Program-made: the position numbers and the translations under genes
Part shown: piece after piece, positions 5,847 to 7,672 of the stretch
Numbering within the stretch: position 1 is the first letter of the stretch
Layout of the letters: every line of letters starts with the position of its first letter
Notes under the pieces: model-generated
Told to the model about the DNA's origin: nothing
The model's database searches: none
Seen by the model: the letters and a program-made list of their open reading frames with translations, nothing else
Source: an uncultured Campylobacter sp.
GTDB taxonomy: Bacteria; Campylobacterota; Campylobacteria; Campylobacterales; Campylobacteraceae
NCBI RefSeq assembly: GCF_938030685.1
Contig: NZ_CALHHX010000051.1
Coordinates: forward strand, 1-7,672
Direction of reading: 5' to 3'
DNA length: 7,672 nt

Positions 5847-6851
5847 ATACTTGCTATTGAGAGCAGCTGCGACGACAGTTCGGTCGCGGTGATGGATGAG
5901 CGGAGTTTCGAGCTGAAATTTTACGAAAAAATAAGCCAGGAGGCCGATCACGCCAAATACGGCGGCGTCGTGCCCGAGCTTGCCGCGAGGCTGCATACCG
6001 AGGCGCTGCCGCGGATTTTACAGCGTGCAAAGCCCTATTTTAGCGAGCTTAAAGCCGTCGTAGCGACCAATACCCCGGGGCTTAGCGTGAGCCTTATCAG
6101 CGGCGTAAATATGGCAAAAGCGCTCGCGCTCGCGCTAAATTTGCCGCTCATCGGCGTAAATCATCTCATAGGCCACGTTTACTCGCTATTTTTGGACGGC
6201 GAGGCGCGATTTCCGATGGGCGTTTTGCTCGTTAGCGGCGGGCATACGATGGTTTTGGATATCGACGCAGCGGGGAGTATCGAAATTTTAGCGACCACCG
6301 GCGACGACAGCTTCGGCGAGAGCTTCGATAAGATCGCAAAGATGCTAGGGCTCGGCTACCCGGGCGGCGCGCTCATCGAGGAGCTCGCAAAAGGCGGCGA
6401 GCCGAGGTTTGAGCTGCCCGTGCCGCTGAAGGGCGACAGGCGGCTGGAGTATAGTTTTTCGGGGCTTAAAAACGCCGTGCGCGTACAGATCGAAAAGCTA
6501 AAAGAGGCGGGCGAGCTAGATGAGCGGGCGATGCGCGATCTGGCGCGCTGCTTTGAGGACGCGGCGTGCGCGCACATACTCGATAAGTTGCAGCGGATCT
6601 TTGAGCTGCGGCGCTTTACGCGATTCGGCGTCGTGGGCGGAGCGAGCGCGAACCTGCATCTGCGCGGACTTTTGACGGATCTGTGCGAGCGGGCGGGCTG
6701 CGAGATACTTTTCGCGCCGATGAAATTTTGCTCCGACAACGCTGCTATGATCGCGCGCGCGGCGATAGAAAAGCTGCGTAAAAAGGAATTCACGGCACCC
6801 GCAGAGCTGCAAATCATTCCGCATCTAAATCTACGCTCGGCGTTTGAGTAA
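5844..6851 (+). CDS. tsaD: TsaD, tRNA N6-threonylcarbamoyladenosine (t6A37) synthase subunit
   Basis: TsaD transfers the threonylcarbamoyl group from TC-AMP (made by TsaC) to A37 of ANN-decoding tRNAs, working with TsaB and TsaE in the cytoplasm. It was formerly annotated as the protease Gcp. All 335 residues are present, the normal bacterial length. Motifs in order: ILAIESSCDDSS (2-13), metal ligands His107 and His111 in VNHLIGHVYS, SGGHT (131-135), GESFDKIAKMLGLGYPGG, FSGLKNAV (from 205), VGGASANLHLRG (264-275), and CSDNAAMIA with the third metal ligand Asp298. The gene has its own promoter and appears to be transcribed alone. It is very GC-rich compared with its spacers: 78 of 120 bases at 6361-6480. 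It is an essential or near-essential housekeeping gene in most bacteria. Confidence 0.97.
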   Translation: MILAIESSCDDSSVAVMDERSFELKFYEKISQEADHAKYGGVVPELAARLHTEALPRILQRAKPYFSELKAVVATNTPGLSVSLISGVNMAKALALALNLPLIGVNHLIGHVYSLFLDGEARFPMGVLLVSGGHTMVLDIDAAGSIEILATTGDDSFGESFDKIAKMLGLGYPGGALIEELAKGGEPRFELPVPLKGDRRLEYSFSGLKNAVRVQIEKLKEAGELDERAMRDLARCFEDAACAHILDKLQRIFELRRFTRFGVVGGASANLHLRGLLTDLCERAGCEILFAPMKFCSDNAAMIARAAIEKLRKKEFTAPAELQIIPHLNLRSAFE

Positions 6852-6908
6852 AATTTTAAAATTTACAAATAGTCTATACCGCTAGCGAATTCTTGCGCGC
6901 TGGACATT

Positions 6909-6948
6909 TGAGCGAAATTTCACTCGAGCTCGCTCACGGTTAGGTTTT
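6909..6948 (+). terminator. Possible terminator downstream of tsaD
   Basis: TGAGCGA (6909-6915) pairs with TCGCTCA (6930-6936) across a 14-base loop; a T5 run follows about ten bases later. The stem is perfect but the T-run is poorly placed, so this is a weak call. Confidence 0.3.
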
Positions 6949-7020
6949 TGGATAAATTTCGCTTTAAATTTACACATCACGCTTCAGGCTTGCGCCGCGT
7001 TTTGTTAAATTTTTCGTACT

Positions 7021-7038
7021 CGCACCGCCATCGGTGCG
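7021..7038. repeat. Perfect GC-rich hairpin in the tsaD / hypothetical-gene spacer
   Basis: CGCACCG (7021-7027) and CGGTGCG (7032-7038) form a perfect seven-pair stem with a four-base loop. No T-run follows on either strand, so it is not an obvious terminator. TTGCA (7046-7050) and TGCAA (7064-7068) form another short inverted pair just after it. The block has a different texture from the surrounding AAATTT-rich sequence and may be a dispersed intergenic repeat. Confidence 0.65.
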
Positions 7039-7122
7039 GCTACCCTTGCACGTCCTCGCTGCTTGCAATGTCTAATAAAAATTTGATCGGCTTGTTTACT
7101 CGTCATTTTTTATCCTTTATAT

Positions 7123-7605
7123 TTAATCGTGCAGAAAAGTTACGACTTCGTGTTCTTTTGGAACATATTCCCTATTTTCAATACCGCCGCTGCCATACTC
7201 AGACAAGGCTTCATTTAAAATTTTATAAAGCTCGTCTATCGAAATATCTCCAATGTCAGAATTTACGCTTTGGAATTTATATTTGACCTTAAATGGATTT
7301 TCCGTGAAATATTTACTCGTTGTCTCATCATAAATTCGCCTTATATCAAGCTCGATATTTTTACCTTTATAGTGAAACAACCAAATATCCTCGCCCGTAT
7401 AGCCATCTCGTGGATCCGGCAGTTGAGGGCTACCGATAAAGATAAGATAGGTCTGTTTTTGTTTATCTACTACCCAATTTAACCATCTAATATCTTGATT
7501 GCTCAATAAGGGTTTTCTAAATTTTGTTCTAATTTTATTAACAGCGTCTATAATATCGTATTCCTCTAAGTCCTCTTTCGAAATATATTCTGCTACAAAC
7601 GCCAT
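7123..7605 (-). CDS. Hypothetical acidic soluble protein, 160 residues
   Basis: I do not recognise this protein. It starts MAFVAEYISKEDLEEYD and has no signal peptide, membrane helix or cysteine. It is acidic and looks like a small mixed alpha/beta domain. An aromatic central section (about 41-90) contains IRWLNWVVDKQ and GYTGEDIWLFHYKG, and an ISIDELYKILNEAL helix lies near 121-134. The start is well supported: AAGGAG (7612-7617, minus strand) is six bases upstream. The gene is AT-rich (80 GC of 240 bases at 7141-7380), far below tsaD, suggesting separate ancestry. Size, acidity and a lone, low-GC accessory setting fit immunity-type or other accessory proteins, but that is only inference. 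That it is a real gene is likely; its function is unknown. Confidence 0.8.
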   Translation of the reverse strand: MAFVAEYISKEDLEEYDIIDAVNKIRTKFRKPLLSNQDIRWLNWVVDKQKQTYLIFIGSPQLPDPRDGYTGEDIWLFHYKGKNIELDIRRIYDETTSKYFTENPFKVKYKFQSVNSDIGDISIDELYKILNEALSEYGSGGIENREYVPKEHEVVTFLHD

Positions 7606-7611
7606 TCTCTA

Positions 7612-7639
7612 CTCCTTAAAATTTAATTCTCGGATTATA
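7612..7639 (-). promoter_or_regulatory. Ribosome site and candidate -10 for the 160-residue protein
   Basis: AAGGAG at 7612-7617 (minus strand) is a strong ribosome site. TATAAT at 7634-7639 (minus strand) is a perfect -10 match, with no clear -35. If the gene upstream is cotranscribed, this -10 may be fortuitous. Confidence 0.5.
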
Positions 7640-7672
7640 CTACGATATGTTTATATCCGCCTGTGCGCTCAT
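7635..7672 (-). other. Possible tail of an upstream reading frame at the right edge
   Basis: Two minus-strand frames remain open from the window edge to a stop. One ends ERTGGYKHIVV (stop at 7635-7637); the other reads MSAQADINIS (stop at 7640-7642). Either could be the last residues of a gene lying just outside and ending about 30 bases before the 160-residue protein. The visible piece is too short to choose. Confidence 0.2.

Noticed and set aside
5494..5860. Several 69 to 74 residue frames on both strands in the creD-tsaD spacer
   Set aside because: They overlap each other, lack ribosome sites and are rich in Arg/Lys/Phe from AAATTT-type spacer sequence.
6356..6824. Long minus-strand frames opposite tsaD (153 and 102 residues)
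   Set aside because: High GC of tsaD removes stop codons on the opposite strand; the tsaD frame carries all catalytic motifs.
6948..7286. Plus-strand 112-residue frame across the tsaD downstream spacer
   Set aside because: It overlaps the end of the 160-residue minus-strand gene, has no ribosome site, and its middle is translated hairpin sequence. It could be mistaken for a protein if the segment is a dispersed repeat.
1..7672. CRISPR array, tRNA or rRNA genes, transposase or integrase
   Set aside because: No regularly spaced repeats, cloverleaf-like segments, rRNA-like stretches or recombinase motifs were seen on either strand.

Overview
The window looks like chromosome from an epsilonproteobacterium, most likely a relatively GC-rich Campylobacter (C. 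gracilis, C. showae or C. rectus type). This rests on the short ExbB/ExbD proteins, the CreD and TsaD sequence types, strong AGGAG ribosome sites, and spacers full of the word AAATTT and its extensions. The species guess is inference.

Layout: bases 1-1401 (minus strand) carry a tightly packed exbB-exbD-tonB operon, with tonB cut by the left edge. Bases 1402-1677 are an AT-rich divergent control region with several Fur-box-like TGATAAT/ATTATCA elements. Bases 1678-3747 (plus) encode a 689-residue TonB-dependent outer-membrane receptor. Together these form a complete energised iron or haem uptake module: the receptor binds a ligand outside, and ExbB/ExbD/TonB pass proton-motive force to it. The arrangement recalls the C. 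jejuni ctuA (Cj0178)-exbB1-exbD1-tonB1 locus, although here the receptor is divergent.

Bases 3748-4108 are a spacer with an unusual three-unit inverted/direct repeat. Bases 4109-5497 (plus) encode a CreD-family inner-membrane protein starting at TTG, followed by a probable terminator. Bases 5498-5843 are another spacer with several hairpins, ending in a good promoter. Bases 5844-6851 (plus) encode TsaD, the t6A37 tRNA-modification enzyme, starting at GTG.

Bases 6852-7122 are a hairpin-containing spacer. Bases 7123-7605 (minus) encode an unrecognised 160-residue acidic soluble protein of much lower GC than tsaD. It may be horizontally acquired, and an immunity-type role is one untested possibility. 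No RNA genes, CRISPR arrays or insertion sequences were found. Most of the window is ordinary. The points most worth a second look are the receptor's missing loop histidine, the 3803-3871 repeat, and the foreign-looking gene at the right edge.
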